Positions 32,629 through 42,675 of a stretch of 64,000 bases of DNA are shown in pieces. Under the pieces are notes generated by a model that searched no databases, was not told the DNA's origin, and was given only the letters and a program-made list of their open reading frames with translations. The first letter of the stretch is position 1, and every line of letters begins with the position of its first letter. The stretch lies in the NCBI RefSeq assembly GCF_047219225.1, contig NZ_CP178208.1, positions 1,674,001 to 1,738,000 of the forward strand, in the 5' to 3' direction. A program made the position numbers and the translations under genes. The stretch is from IMCC45349 sp047219225 (GTDB taxonomy: Bacteria > Bacteroidota > Bacteroidia > Flavobacteriales > Flavobacteriaceae).

Positions 32629-35600
32629 ATGTCATCAAACAAGAAATACTGGAAAAGTGTTGAGGAGCTAAATCCAAACCAAAGCTCTGCTGTTGAGACG
32701 CTAAAACACAAGGAATTTGTTCAAGAAATTCCTGTAGATGAGTTTTTAGGTGATAAAGAAACTTTAGAGTCTTCTTCTACAACACGTCGTGATTTCTTAA
32801 AATATGTTGGGTTTAGTACAGCTGCTGCATCTTTAGCTGCTTGTGAAGGCCCAGTAATTAAGTCAATTCCTTATGTAGTACAACCAGATCAAATTATTCC
32901 TGGTGTAGCAAACTACTATGCAACTACTGTTGCTAATGGGTTTGATTTTGCTAGTATTTTAGTGAAAACACGAGAAGGACGTCCAATAAAAATTGAAAAC
33001 AACGATTTAGCAAATGCTAATGGTAGCGCTAATGCTAGAGTTCAGGCTTCTGTATTAGACTTATATGATAGTTTAAGAGTTGCAGGACCTCAAAGAAATG
33101 GAGAAGATATTTCTTGGGTTGAGTTTGATGCTGAAGTATCTCAAAAACTAAATGAGTTGAGCGCTGCTGGAAAAGAAATTGTGTTATTAACGCAAACTTT
33201 TGCAAGTCCATCAACTTCTAAGTTAATTGGAGAGTTTAAAGAAAAGTATGGTAATGTTCGTCATGTAGTGTACGATGCTGTTTCAGAATCGACTGCTGCA
33301 GATGCTTACCAAAATATATATAACGAAAGAGGTTTAGCTAATTATGATTTTTCAAAAGCTACAACTATTGTTTCTTTCGGAGCTGATTTCTTAGGAGATT
33401 GGCAAGGTGGTGGATTTGATGCTGGTTATGCAAAAGGACGTGTGCCTCAAGAAGGTAAAATGTCTCGTCATATTCAGTTCGAGTCTAATATGTCACTAAC
33501 TGGTGCAAATGCTGATAAACGTGTGCCTTTAACACCAAGTCAACAAAAAGTAGCATTAGCTAAGTTTTATGGTAAAATTACTGGAACTTCAGTTTCTGGA
33601 AGTTTACCTGCGCATGTTGAAGATGCAGTAGCAAAAGCAGCTTCTGAAGTTTCTAAAGCAGCTGGAAATGCAGTTGTAGTTACAGGAATTCAAGATGTAA
33701 ATGCTCAAACTATTGTTTTAGCAATTAATGAGCGTATTTCAAGTAAAGCTTTTGACGCTAAAACACCTATTAAAACACGTCAAGGTAATGATAAAGCTGT
33801 TGCTAAGTTAGTTGCAGATATGAATGCTGGAACAGTTGGTGCTGTTATCATGAGTGGTGTTAACCCAATGTATACGTTGCCAAATGCTGCGGAATTTGCT
33901 TCAGGTTTAGAGAAAACAGATTTATCGGTTACTTTCTCTATGAAAGCAGATGAAACTGCAATAGTTTCTCAATACGTTGCAGCTGCACCTCATTATTTAG
34001 AAACTTGGGGAGACGTTGAAATGAAAAAAGGACATTTTGCTTTAACGCAACCAGCTATTCGTCCTTTATTTGATACAAGACAATTTCAAGATGTATTATT
34101 ACTGTTAAATGGTAATAGTGAAGATTATAATGATTATATAAAAGAAAACTGGAACACTAACATTTTAAATGGTGGTTCATGGAACCAAGCATTACATGAT
34201 GGTGTTTATGTAAGTACTCAATCTGCTACAGAAGAAACTGCTGAAGTTTCAGAAGATGAAACAACTGTTTTAGACGCAAGTGCTGCTGCAAGCGCATTAG
34301 CATCTGCTTCTGCAAATGGATTTGAACTTACTTTATATTCTAAAACTGGAATGGGAGATGGTCAACAGGCAAATAACCCTTGGCTACAAGAATTCCCAGA
34401 TCCATTAACAAGAACAACTTGGGATAACTATTTAACTGTTTCTGAAGCTGATGCTAAAGAATTAGGTCTTTATTTAGAGCCTAGTGACTTCTTTAACCAA
34501 AGTAGTCATGATGCAACAGGAGGATTAAATGGTAAGTATGCTAATGTTACTGTAAATGGAGTAACTGTTAAAGCTCCAGTAATTATTCAACCAGGACAAG
34601 CTAAAGGTTCTGTAGGTTTATCATTTGGTTATGGTAAAACTGAAGGAATGAAGTACGAAATGCAAACAGGAGTAAATGCATATCCTTTATATGCTAACTT
34701 TAACACTGTTCAAGAAGTAACTATTGAAGCTACTACAGGAAAGCATGAATTTGCATGTGTACAATTACACAACACGTTAATGGGACGTGGTGATATTATT
34801 AAAGAAACTACATTAGAAATTTTTAATACCGAAAAGTCTAGTGTTTGGAATCCAGTTCCTGTAGTGTCTTTAAATCACCAAGAAACTCCTGTTACAGATC
34901 CATCAGTGGATTTATGGGATGAGTTTGATCGTTCAATAGGACATCATTTTAACTTATCAATCGATTTAAATTCTTGTACTGGATGTGGAGCTTGTGTTAT
35001 TGCTTGTCACGCTGAAAACAATGTTCCAGTTGTAGGTAAAGAAGAAATTAGACGTAGTCGTGATATGCACTGGTTACGTATAGATAGATATTACTCTTCT
35101 GAGGATACATTTGAAAGCGATAATGCTAAAAAGGATGGATTCTCTGGATTATCAGGTGAGAAAGGTTCATTAGGTGGATTTGTTGAAATGGAAACTCCAT
35201 CAGCAAACCCTCAAGTAGCTTTCCAACCAATAATGTGTCAACACTGTAATCATGCACCTTGTGAAACTGTTTGTCCAGTTGCTGCAACATCGCATGGTCG
35301 TCAAGGACAAAACCATATGGCTTATAACCGTTGTGTAGGTACGCGTTACTGTGCTAACAACTGTCCATATAAAGTACGTCGTTTTAACTGGTTCTTATAT
35401 AATGGAAATGATGAATTCGATTTCCATATGAATGATGATTTAGGACGTATGGTAATTAACCCAGACGTTACAGTAAGATCTCGTGGTGTAATGGAGAAAT
35501 GTTCAATGTGTATTCAAATGACACAAAAAACAGTTCTTGATGCAAAACGTGATGGAAGAGAAGTTAAGCCAAATGAGTTTAAAACAGCATGTTCTGCTGC

Positions 35601-35760
35601 TTGTAGCTCTGGAGCAATGGTGTTTGGAGATATCAACGATAAGAAGAGCGACATCGCAAAACTTAAAGATGATAAGAGAGCTTATCACTTGTTAGAGCAT
35701 GTAGGTACAAAACCTAATGTAGTATACCAAGTGAAGGTAAGAAACACAAACGAAGCATAA
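32629..35760 (+). CDS. actB: Alternative complex III subunit ActB
   Basis: The 1043-residue periplasmic subunit has a molybdopterin-oxidoreductase-like N-terminal half (no cofactor expected in ACIII) and a four-cluster ferredoxin-like C-terminal part. The N-terminus has the extended Tat region of this family: TTRRDFLKYVGFS with Arg53-Arg54 about 50 residues in, followed by LAAC (Cys72), a likely lipid anchor site. Iron-sulfur motifs near the C-terminus are CTGCGACVIACH, CQHCNHAPCETVCP, CVGTRYCANNCPY and CSMC with CSAACSSGA. Electrons from quinol pass through these clusters to haems. It follows actA by 30 bases. Confidence 0.95.
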   Translation: MSSNKKYWKSVEELNPNQSSAVETLKHKEFVQEIPVDEFLGDKETLESSSTTRRDFLKYVGFSTAAASLAACEGPVIKSIPYVVQPDQIIPGVANYYATTVANGFDFASILVKTREGRPIKIENNDLANANGSANARVQASVLDLYDSLRVAGPQRNGEDISWVEFDAEVSQKLNELSAAGKEIVLLTQTFASPSTSKLIGEFKEKYGNVRHVVYDAVSESTAADAYQNIYNERGLANYDFSKATTIVSFGADFLGDWQGGGFDAGYAKGRVPQEGKMSRHIQFESNMSLTGANADKRVPLTPSQQKVALAKFYGKITGTSVSGSLPAHVEDAVAKAASEVSKAAGNAVVVTGIQDVNAQTIVLAINERISSKAFDAKTPIKTRQGNDKAVAKLVADMNAGTVGAVIMSGVNPMYTLPNAAEFASGLEKTDLSVTFSMKADETAIVSQYVAAAPHYLETWGDVEMKKGHFALTQPAIRPLFDTRQFQDVLLLLNGNSEDYNDYIKENWNTNILNGGSWNQALHDGVYVSTQSATEETAEVSEDETTVLDASAAASALASASANGFELTLYSKTGMGDGQQANNPWLQEFPDPLTRTTWDNYLTVSEADAKELGLYLEPSDFFNQSSHDATGGLNGKYANVTVNGVTVKAPVIIQPGQAKGSVGLSFGYGKTEGMKYEMQTGVNAYPLYANFNTVQEVTIEATTGKHEFACVQLHNTLMGRGDIIKETTLEIFNTEKSSVWNPVPVVSLNHQETPVTDPSVDLWDEFDRSIGHHFNLSIDLNSCTGCGACVIACHAENNVPVVGKEEIRRSRDMHWLRIDRYYSSEDTFESDNAKKDGFSGLSGEKGSLGGFVEMETPSANPQVAFQPIMCQHCNHAPCETVCPVAATSHGRQGQNHMAYNRCVGTRYCANNCPYKVRRFNWFLYNGNDEFDFHMNDDLGRMVINPDVTVRSRGVMEKCSMCIQMTQKTVLDAKRDGREVKPNEFKTACSAACSSGAMVFGDINDKKSDIAKLKDDKRAYHLLEHVGTKPNVVYQVKVRNTNEA

Positions 35761-35793
35761 ATAAATTAATTAAGAAACAATTATAAAAGGATT

Positions 35794-37245
35794 ATGGCGT
35801 CTCATTACGAAGCACCTATTAGAAGACCTTTAGTTACAGGCGAAAAATCATACCACGATGTTACTCTGGATGTAGTAGCTCCTGTAGAAGGAAAGGCCAA
35901 CAAACAATGGTGGATTGTATTTTCTATTTCTCTAGTAGCATTTCTTTGGGGAATAGGTTGTATACTTTATACAATATCAACAGGTATTGGTACTTGGGGA
36001 TTAAACAAGACCGTAGGTTGGGCTTGGGATATTACTAACTTTGTTTGGTGGGTAGGTATTGGTCACGCAGGAACACTAATTTCTGCAGTACTATTATTAT
36101 TCCGTCAAAAATGGAGAATGGCAATTAACCGTTCTGCAGAAGCAATGACAATTTTCTCGGTAGTTCAAGCAGGTTTATTCCCAATCATTCACATGGGTCG
36201 TCCATGGTTAGGTTATTGGGTATTACCAATTCCAAACCAGTTTGGTTCACTTTGGGTTAACTTTAACTCACCATTACTTTGGGATGTATTTGCGATTTCA
36301 ACATATTTATCTGTATCATTAGTATTCTGGTGGACAGGTTTATTACCAGATTTCGCAATGATTAGAGATAGAGCAGTAAAGCCTTTCCAAAAGAAAATTT
36401 ATTCACTATTATCTTTTGGTTGGTCTGGACGTGCTAAAGATTGGCAACGTTTTGAAGAAGTATCATTGGTACTTGCAGGTTTAGCAACACCATTAGTACT
36501 TTCGGTACATACAATTGTATCGTTTGACTTCGCAACATCTGTAATTCCTGGTTGGCATACAACGATATTCCCACCATACTTCGTTGCTGGAGCAATTTTC
36601 TCTGGATTCGCAATGGTAAATACACTTCTTATTATTATGAGAAAAGTGTGTAACCTTGAAGATTATATTACAGTACAGCACATCGAGTTAATGAACATTG
36701 TAATCATGATTACAGGTTCTATAGTAGGTGTGGCATACATTACTGAGCTGTTTATTGCATGGTACTCTGGAGTAGAGTATGAACAATATGCATTCTTAAA
36801 CAGAGCAACAGGACCTTATGCTTGGGCATATTGGGCGATGATGACTTGTAACGTTTTCTCTCCACAGTTTATGTGGTTCAAGAAACTAAGAACAAGTATC
36901 ATGTTCTCTTTCTTTATCTCTATTGTAGTAAATATTGGAATGTGGTTTGAGCGTTTTGTAATTATCGTTACATCGTTACACAGAGATTATTTACCATCAT
37001 CTTGGTCAATGTTCTCTCCAACATTTGTTGATATAGGAATATTCATTGGAACTATTGGTTTCTTCTTTGTATTATTCTTATTATACTCTAGAACATTCCC
37101 AGTAATAGCACAAGCTGAAGTTAAGACTATTTTAAAGTCTTCTGGTGAACGTTATAAGAAAATTAGAGAAAGAGGAGATAGTCTTGAAGGAACTGGAGCA
37201 GACGAAAGAACTTCAGGAGATAAATCTAACAAATCAAAAAATTAA
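35794..37245 (+). CDS. actC: Alternative complex III quinol-oxidising membrane subunit ActC
   Basis: The 483-residue NrfD/PsrC-type integral membrane protein has about ten helices. It begins with a short cytoplasmic stretch, then helices with typical words: FSISLVAFLWGIGC, FVWWVGIGHAGTLISAVLLLFRQKWR (His in a quinol-site region), and LVLSVHTIVSFDFATSVIPGWHTTIFPPYFV. It binds menaquinol and passes electrons to ActB. The C-terminal 40 residues are Lys/Glu/Ser-rich and soluble. It lies 33 bases after actB and 8 before actD. Confidence 0.95.
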   Translation: MASHYEAPIRRPLVTGEKSYHDVTLDVVAPVEGKANKQWWIVFSISLVAFLWGIGCILYTISTGIGTWGLNKTVGWAWDITNFVWWVGIGHAGTLISAVLLLFRQKWRMAINRSAEAMTIFSVVQAGLFPIIHMGRPWLGYWVLPIPNQFGSLWVNFNSPLLWDVFAISTYLSVSLVFWWTGLLPDFAMIRDRAVKPFQKKIYSLLSFGWSGRAKDWQRFEEVSLVLAGLATPLVLSVHTIVSFDFATSVIPGWHTTIFPPYFVAGAIFSGFAMVNTLLIIMRKVCNLEDYITVQHIELMNIVIMITGSIVGVAYITELFIAWYSGVEYEQYAFLNRATGPYAWAYWAMMTCNVFSPQFMWFKKLRTSIMFSFFISIVVNIGMWFERFVIIVTSLHRDYLPSSWSMFSPTFVDIGIFIGTIGFFFVLFLLYSRTFPVIAQAEVKTILKSSGERYKKIRERGDSLEGTGADERTSGDKSNKSKN

Positions 37246-37253
37246 GATAGCAT

Positions 37254-37787
37254 ATGGAATCTTCAAAAGTTATTCACGCTATTTACACTGATGATGATGT
37301 GTTAATGTCGGCTGTTAAGAAAGTTAAAGCAGAAAAACATCACATAGAAGAAATATACACACCTTTCCCTGTTCATGGTTTAGACAAGGCAATGGGATTA
37401 GAACCAACACGTATTGCTATTGCAGCATTTATTTATGGATGTATTGGTTTAACAGTTGCTACTGTAATGATGAACTATATCATGATTGAGGATTGGCCAC
37501 AAAACATTGGTGGTAAACCAAGTTTTAGTTACTTAGAAAATATGCCTGCATTTGTGCCAATTATGTTTGAGCTTACAGTGTTTTTTGCAGCGCATTTAAT
37601 GGTAATTACATTTTATTTACGTAGTAGAATGTGGCCATTTAAAAAGGCTGAGAATCCTGATCCAAGAACTACTGATGATCATTTCTTAATGGAAATTCCA
37701 GTACATGGAAACGAGAAAGAGTTAGAAAGTCTTCTTGTAGCAACAGGAGCAGTAGAAATTAATATAGTAGAAAAAGAAGCACATTAA
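37254..37787 (+). CDS. actD: Alternative complex III subunit ActD (DUF3341)
   Basis: The 177-residue subunit has the DUF3341 layout: a short cytoplasmic ferredoxin-like N-terminus (VIHAIYTDDDVLMSAVKKVKAE, PFPVHGLDKAMGL), two membrane helices (about 60-82 and 105-125), and a return segment with RTTDDHFLMEIPV near the end. It is a structural subunit that caps the membrane domain. Its place between actC and actE and the length agree with known act operons. Confidence 0.94.
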   Translation: MESSKVIHAIYTDDDVLMSAVKKVKAEKHHIEEIYTPFPVHGLDKAMGLEPTRIAIAAFIYGCIGLTVATVMMNYIMIEDWPQNIGGKPSFSYLENMPAFVPIMFELTVFFAAHLMVITFYLRSRMWPFKKAENPDPRTTDDHFLMEIPVHGNEKELESLLVATGAVEINIVEKEAH

Positions 37788-37793
37788 TATATT

Positions 37794-38345
37794 ATGAAAG
37801 GCTTATTTAAAATATTAGTATTAGCATTAGTAGTAGGTAGTGTTTATTCTTGTCAAGACAACGCAAGACCAAACTACCAGTTTATGCCAAATATGTATGA
37901 TTCTGCAGGATATGAAACTTACGGTGAGTATGAGATTTTTGCAGATGAACAAGAAGCAATGCTTCCTGTAGATGGAACCATAGCTAGAGGGTATTCTTTA
38001 TACGATTTCGAAAACACTAATGAAGGATTCGAAAAAGCTAAGCTAGAACTTACTAGCCCTTTAGATTCTATGCAAATAGATTTAAACAGAGGAAAAGAAC
38101 TTTATGATATTTACTGTGGAATTTGTCATGGTAATAAAGGTAAAGGACAAGGTAAATTAGTAAAGCGCGAAAAGATTCTTGGTATACCAAGTTATGCTGA
38201 TAGAGATATTACTGATGGTAGTATTTACCACGTAATTTACTATGGTAAAAACGCAATGGGATCATATGCTAACCAGTTAAACGAAGAAGAGCGTTGGCAA
38301 GTAACAGCATATGTTCAAAAGTTAAAAGCAGATTTAATTAAGTAA
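37794..38345 (+). CDS. actE: Alternative complex III monohaem cytochrome c subunit ActE
   Basis: The 183-residue lipoprotein has a signal peptide ending VYSC (Cys20, lipid anchor) and the phrase RPNYQFMPNMYDS common in ActE. The single haem site is CGICHG (Cys108), in a class I cytochrome c domain with a C-terminal helix EERWQVTAYVQKL. The domain sits on the periplasmic side and may pass electrons onward. It is separate from the extra cytochrome domain fused to ActA in this genome. Gap to actD is 6 bases. Confidence 0.94.
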   Translation: MKGLFKILVLALVVGSVYSCQDNARPNYQFMPNMYDSAGYETYGEYEIFADEQEAMLPVDGTIARGYSLYDFENTNEGFEKAKLELTSPLDSMQIDLNRGKELYDIYCGICHGNKGKGQGKLVKREKILGIPSYADRDITDGSIYHVIYYGKNAMGSYANQLNEEERWQVTAYVQKLKADLIK

Positions 38346-38367
38346 GAAAAGTAAAGTTATATATAAC

Positions 38368-39678
38368 ATGTACACGTTTTCAAAAAGACTAAAAATAGTT
38401 TCTGTAATCCTAATCATAGTTGGCGCTATAGGTTGGATAACTAGTTACAATGCCTCTCATCATGTAACAACTGATGATGTAAAGGTAATGTTAGCAGAAG
38501 AAGATTCGCATCATGGTGGAGGTCATGGCGAAGTAGCAACACATGATGATGCCGCTGCTGATGAGCATGCAGAACATGTAATGCACCAAATTCATAATAG
38601 ACCATATGCAGCTTTATATATTGCAGCATTCTTTTTCTTTATGATTTCTTTGGGTGTACTTGCTTTTTACGGTATACAATATGCTTCACAAGCTGGATGG
38701 TCACCTGTACTATTTAGAGTTATGGAGGCAATTACATATTATGTGTTACCTGGTGGTTTAATAGTATTAGCTATTGCACTATGGGCAGATACTCACATTT
38801 TTATTTGGATGAATGAAAACATGAGTGTTGAAGGACATGAAGATTACGATAAGTTAGTTGCAGGAAAAGCAGGATGGTTAAACAAAACTGGTTTTGCTAT
38901 TCGTGGATTAATTTTCTTAGCAGGATGGAGTTTATATAGATTCTTTGCTCGTAAATTCTCTTTAGCACAAGATTTAGCAGATATAAATGACAATAGAAAC
39001 TTCAAGAAGAACTTCCGTATTTCGGCTGCTTTCTTAGTATTTTATATTTATACAGAATCTATGATGTCTTGGGATTGGATTATGAGTGTTGATCCTCACT
39101 GGTTCTCTACATTATTTGGATGGTATGTATTTGCATCTATGTTTGTAAGTGGTATTACTGTTATTGCTTTAATTACAATTTACCTTAAGTCTAAAGGTTT
39201 AATGGAATTTGTAAATGATAGTCATATGCATGATTTAGCAAAATTCATGTTCGCAATTAGTATTTTCTGGACTTATTTATGGTTCTCTCAATTCATGTTA
39301 ATTTGGTATGCTGATATACCAGAAGAGGTTACATATTTTGTAACACGTATTGAAGATTATAAATTACCATTCTTTGGAATGTTAGCTATGAACTTTATAT
39401 TCCCATTCTTAGTATTAATGAATAGTGATTATAAGCGTATTCCTTGGTTTATAGTTATGGCTGGAATCGTAATACTATTAGGACACTATATGGATGTGTT
39501 TAATATGATTATGCCTGCTACAGTTGGAGACAGATGGTTTATTGGTCTTCCAGAAATTAGTGCTGTGTTATTATTCTTAGGACTATTTATGTTAATAGTT
39601 TTCTATTCACTATCAAAAGCACCATTATTAGCAAAAGGAAACCCTTTCATTAAGGAAAGTGAACATTTCCATTATTAA
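38368..39678 (+). CDS. actF: Alternative complex III membrane subunit ActF
   Basis: The 436-residue NrfD-like paralogue of ActC has about ten helices, with the first at 9-25. Between helix 1 and helix 2 is a His/Asp-rich loop: ten His in residues 31-76 (HH at 31-32 and 48-49, then 53, 59, 67, 70, 73, 76). I do not know it to be general in ActF. Later words are YTESMMSWDWIMSVDPHWFSTLFGWY and FSQFMLIWYADIPEE, family-typical. It completes the six-gene act set and is followed after 28 bases by oxidase subunit II. Confidence 0.94.
   Translation: MYTFSKRLKIVSVILIIVGAIGWITSYNASHHVTTDDVKVMLAEEDSHHGGGHGEVATHDDAAADEHAEHVMHQIHNRPYAALYIAAFFFFMISLGVLAFYGIQYASQAGWSPVLFRVMEAITYYVLPGGLIVLAIALWADTHIFIWMNENMSVEGHEDYDKLVAGKAGWLNKTGFAIRGLIFLAGWSLYRFFARKFSLAQDLADINDNRNFKKNFRISAAFLVFYIYTESMMSWDWIMSVDPHWFSTLFGWYVFASMFVSGITVIALITIYLKSKGLMEFVNDSHMHDLAKFMFAISIFWTYLWFSQFMLIWYADIPEEVTYFVTRIEDYKLPFFGMLAMNFIFPFLVLMNSDYKRIPWFIVMAGIVILLGHYMDVFNMIMPATVGDRWFIGLPEISAVLLFLGLFMLIVFYSLSKAPLLAKGNPFIKESEHFHY
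38458..38595 (+). other. Histidine-rich loop coding segment in actF
   Basis: Codons 31-76 encode ten His with many Asp/Glu and several Gly between two predicted helices. Such a patch could bind Cu or Zn ions near the oxidase, but this is inference from composition. Confidence 0.6.
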
Positions 39679-39706
39679 TTAAAATTAAAAAAGACGATAT
39701 ATAACA

Positions 39707-40777
39707 ATGACTGGTTTATTAACAATTTTAGTTTTATTATCTATTACCGTAGCTGTTTGGCAAATGGTTAAGATCTTTGATTTAGCTGAGGCTAATAGAG
39801 AGAACTCTCAAATCGCTACTGACAAAGACAATAAAGTTAATGGATACTTAATGCTTGGTTTCTTAGCATTCATATATATAATTACTATTGTATGTGTTTG
39901 GTTATGGGGAGACCTACCATTATTGTCTAATTCTGCTTCAGAGCATGGACCTGACATCGATAACTTAATGGTTATTTCTTTAGTTATCATTTTTATTGTA
40001 CAAACTATTACTCAGTTTTTACTTCACTACTTTGCTTTCAAATATAAAGGTGAAAAAGGTAAAAAGGCTTTATTCTATGCCGATAATGATAAATTAGAAG
40101 CTATCTGGACAATTATTCCTGTAATTACTTTAGCAGGATTAATTATCTATGGATTATTCACTTGGTCAGACATTATGTTTGTAGACGAAGATGAAGATCC
40201 ATTAGTTGTTGAGTTATATGCGCAACAGTTTAACTGGAAAGCTAGATATGCTGGAGAAGATAACGTACTTGGAAAAGCTAATGTTAGATTAATTGATATC
40301 GATAAGGCTAATATATTAGGAGTTGATGAAGCTGATCCTAATGCACAAGATGATGTTATTACTACAGAGTTACATTTACCAGTAGGAAGAAAAGTGTTAT
40401 TCAAAATGCGTTCTCAAGATGTACTACACTCAGCTTACATGCCTCACTTTAGAGCACAAATGAACTGTGTTCCAGGTATGATTACGCAGTTTGCTTTTAC
40501 ACCAACAGTTACTACTGAAGATATGAGAGCAACTGATGCAATGAAGAAAAAGGTTGCTAACATTAATGAGATTAGAGCTGATAAAAGTAAAAAGCTTGTA
40601 GCTAAAGGCGAAGAAGCTTTAGAACCTTATGAGTTTGATTACCTATTAATCTGTAACAAGATTTGTGGTAAGTCGCATTATAACATGCAAATGAAAATTA
40701 TAGTTGAATCAGAAGAAGATTATAACGCTTGGTTAAAAGAGCAAAAAGTTTTCAAAAATTCGCTAGTACAAAACTAA
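39707..40777 (+). CDS. ctaC: Cytochrome c oxidase subunit II
   Basis: The 356-residue subunit has a first hydrophobic segment (1-20), then two further helices (about 45-70 and 88-110 with WTIIPVITLAGLIIYGLF beyond) before the periplasmic cupredoxin domain. The CuA ligands are visible: His near 241 in DVLHSAYMPHF, then Cys316 and Cys320 in CNKICGKSHYNM, with His324 and Met327. It accepts electrons from cytochrome c or directly from the neighbouring complex III. Compared with textbook forms it has an extra early helix, as is usual in Bacteroidota. It follows actF in one transcript, consistent with an ACIII-aa3 supercomplex. Confidence 0.95.
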   Translation: MTGLLTILVLLSITVAVWQMVKIFDLAEANRENSQIATDKDNKVNGYLMLGFLAFIYIITIVCVWLWGDLPLLSNSASEHGPDIDNLMVISLVIIFIVQTITQFLLHYFAFKYKGEKGKKALFYADNDKLEAIWTIIPVITLAGLIIYGLFTWSDIMFVDEDEDPLVVELYAQQFNWKARYAGEDNVLGKANVRLIDIDKANILGVDEADPNAQDDVITTELHLPVGRKVLFKMRSQDVLHSAYMPHFRAQMNCVPGMITQFAFTPTVTTEDMRATDAMKKKVANINEIRADKSKKLVAKGEEALEPYEFDYLLICNKICGKSHYNMQMKIIVESEEDYNAWLKEQKVFKNSLVQN

Positions 40778-40812
40778 TTATTACTTAAAAAAAGAATAAA
40801 CAGATAAAGATT

Positions 40813-42603
40813 ATGTCAGCACACGCAGATACACACGATCACGAAGATCACGGACATCATCACAAAGAAACTTTCGTTACTAAATACATCTTTAGCATGG
40901 ATCATAAAATGATCGCTAAACAGTACTTAGTTACTGGTACTATAATGGGAGTTATTGGTGTATTAATGTCGTTATTATTCCGTATGCAAATTGCATGGCC
41001 TGAAGAACCAAATGTATTATTTGAAGCTTTATTAGGTAAATGGGCACCAGATGGTGTTATGGATGCAGATATATATTTAGCATTAGTAACTATCCATGGT
41101 ACAATAATGGTATTCTTTGTACTTACTGCTGGTTTAAGTGGTACGTTTAGTAACTTATTAATTCCATTACAAATTGGAGCACGTGATATGGCATCAGGAT
41201 TCCTTAATATGATTTCATATTGGTTATTCTTCTTATCAAGTGTATTTATGATTATTTCTTTATTTGTTGAAGCAGGACCAGCTGCAGCAGGATGGACAAT
41301 CTATCCTCCATTAAGTGCTTTACCATTAGCACAAGGTGGTTCAGGTGCAGGTATGACACTATGGTTAGTATCTATGGCTATATTCATCGCTTCTTCATTA
41401 TTAGGTTCATTAAACTACATTGTTACTGTTTTAAACTTAAGAACTAAAGGAATGACAATGACAAGATTGCCTTTAACTATTTGGGCATTCTTTGTAACAG
41501 CAATTATTGGTGTAGTTTCTTTCCCAGTATTATTATCTGCTGCGTTATTATTAATAATGGATAGAAGTTTTGGAACATCATTCTTCTTGTCAGATATATT
41601 TATTCAAGGAGAAGTTTTACACTATCAAGGTGGTTCTCCAGTATTATTTGAACATTTATTCTGGTTCTTAGGTCACCCTGAAGTATATATTGTATTATTA
41701 CCAGCATTGGGTATCACTTCAGAAATTATTGCAACAAACTCACGTAAACCAATTTTTGGTTATCGAGCAATGATTGCTTCAATTTTAGCAATTGCATTTT
41801 TATCTACAATTGTTTGGGGTCACCACATGTTCGTATCAGGAATGAATCCATTCTTAGGATCAGTATTTACATTTACAACATTACTTATTGCAATACCTTC
41901 AGCGGTAAAAGCATTTAATTATATCACTACACTTTGGAAAGGTAACTTACAAATGAATCCAGCAATGCTATTCTCTATAGGATTAGTATCTACATTCATT
42001 ACTGGAGGTTTAACTGGAATTATATTAGGTGATAGTGCATTAGATATCAATGTTCACGATACTTATTTTGTGGTAGCTCACTTCCACTTAGTAATGGGTA
42101 TATCTGCATTATATGGAATGTTCGCAGGAATTTACCATTGGTATCCAAAAATGTTTGGACGTATGCTTAATAAAAACTTAGGTTATGTTCATTTTTGGGT
42201 AACAGCTATATGTGCTTATGGAGTATTCTTCCCAATGCACTTTATTGGAATGGCAGGATTACCAAGACGTTATTATACAAATAGTAACTTCCCATTATTT
42301 GATGACTTATCAAACGTTAATGTTATTATTACAATATTTGCTTTAATAGGTGGTGTTTTCCAAATAGTATTTTTATGGAACTTTTTCTATAGCATGTTCT
42401 ATGGAAAGAAAGCAACTCAAAACCCATGGAAGTCTAACACTTTAGAGTGGACAACTCCTGTAGAGCACATGCATGGTAACTGGCCAGGAGAAATTCCTCA
42501 TGTACACCGTTGGGCTTACGACTATAGCAAACCAGGGCATGATGAAGATTACGTTCCTCAAACAGTACCACTTAAAGATGGTGAAGAAGAACTACAACAC
42601 TAA
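40813..42603 (+). CDS. ctaD: Cytochrome c oxidase subunit I
   Basis: The 596-residue catalytic subunit holds the low-spin haem and the haem-Cu centre. Seen: early IHGTIMVFFVLTAGLSGTFSN (haem ligand His), FWFLGHPEVYIVLLPALGI with the cross-linked His-Tyr pair and the D-channel Glu of A-type enzymes, WGHHMFVSGM (CuB His pair), and HDTYFVVAHFHLVMG near the C-terminal third (haem ligands). The N-terminus is unusual: seven His in the first 17 residues (HADTHDHEDHGHHH). It ends the act-cox operon and a strong terminator follows. Subunit III genes lie 20 kb away. Confidence 0.96.
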   Translation: MSAHADTHDHEDHGHHHKETFVTKYIFSMDHKMIAKQYLVTGTIMGVIGVLMSLLFRMQIAWPEEPNVLFEALLGKWAPDGVMDADIYLALVTIHGTIMVFFVLTAGLSGTFSNLLIPLQIGARDMASGFLNMISYWLFFLSSVFMIISLFVEAGPAAAGWTIYPPLSALPLAQGGSGAGMTLWLVSMAIFIASSLLGSLNYIVTVLNLRTKGMTMTRLPLTIWAFFVTAIIGVVSFPVLLSAALLLIMDRSFGTSFFLSDIFIQGEVLHYQGGSPVLFEHLFWFLGHPEVYIVLLPALGITSEIIATNSRKPIFGYRAMIASILAIAFLSTIVWGHHMFVSGMNPFLGSVFTFTTLLIAIPSAVKAFNYITTLWKGNLQMNPAMLFSIGLVSTFITGGLTGIILGDSALDINVHDTYFVVAHFHLVMGISALYGMFAGIYHWYPKMFGRMLNKNLGYVHFWVTAICAYGVFFPMHFIGMAGLPRRYYTNSNFPLFDDLSNVNVIITIFALIGGVFQIVFLWNFFYSMFYGKKATQNPWKSNTLEWTTPVEHMHGNWPGEIPHVHRWAYDYSKPGHDEDYVPQTVPLKDGEEELQH

Positions 42604-42629
42604 AATCATTTAGTTATATAATATATTTA

Positions 42630-42661
42630 AAAGCCTTTCTAATTCAAGAAAGGCTTTTTCT
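42630..42661 (+). terminator. Terminator of the act-cox operon
   Basis: An 11-bp perfect stem (42630-42640 with 42647-42657), loop AATTCA, followed by a T-rich tail, lies 26 bases after the ctaD stop and before ruvB. Confidence 0.9.
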
Positions 42662-42662
42662 T

Positions 42663-42670
42663 TATATTTG
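42663..42670 (+). promoter_or_regulatory. -7 box of ruvB, possibly for a near-leaderless mRNA
   Basis: TATATTTG is an exact TAnnTTTG match that ends only 5 bases before the ruvB ATG, so the transcript would start at or next to the start codon. The expected -33 position falls in the terminator stem and lacks TTTG. Confidence 0.4.
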
Positions 42671-42675
42671 TTTAT

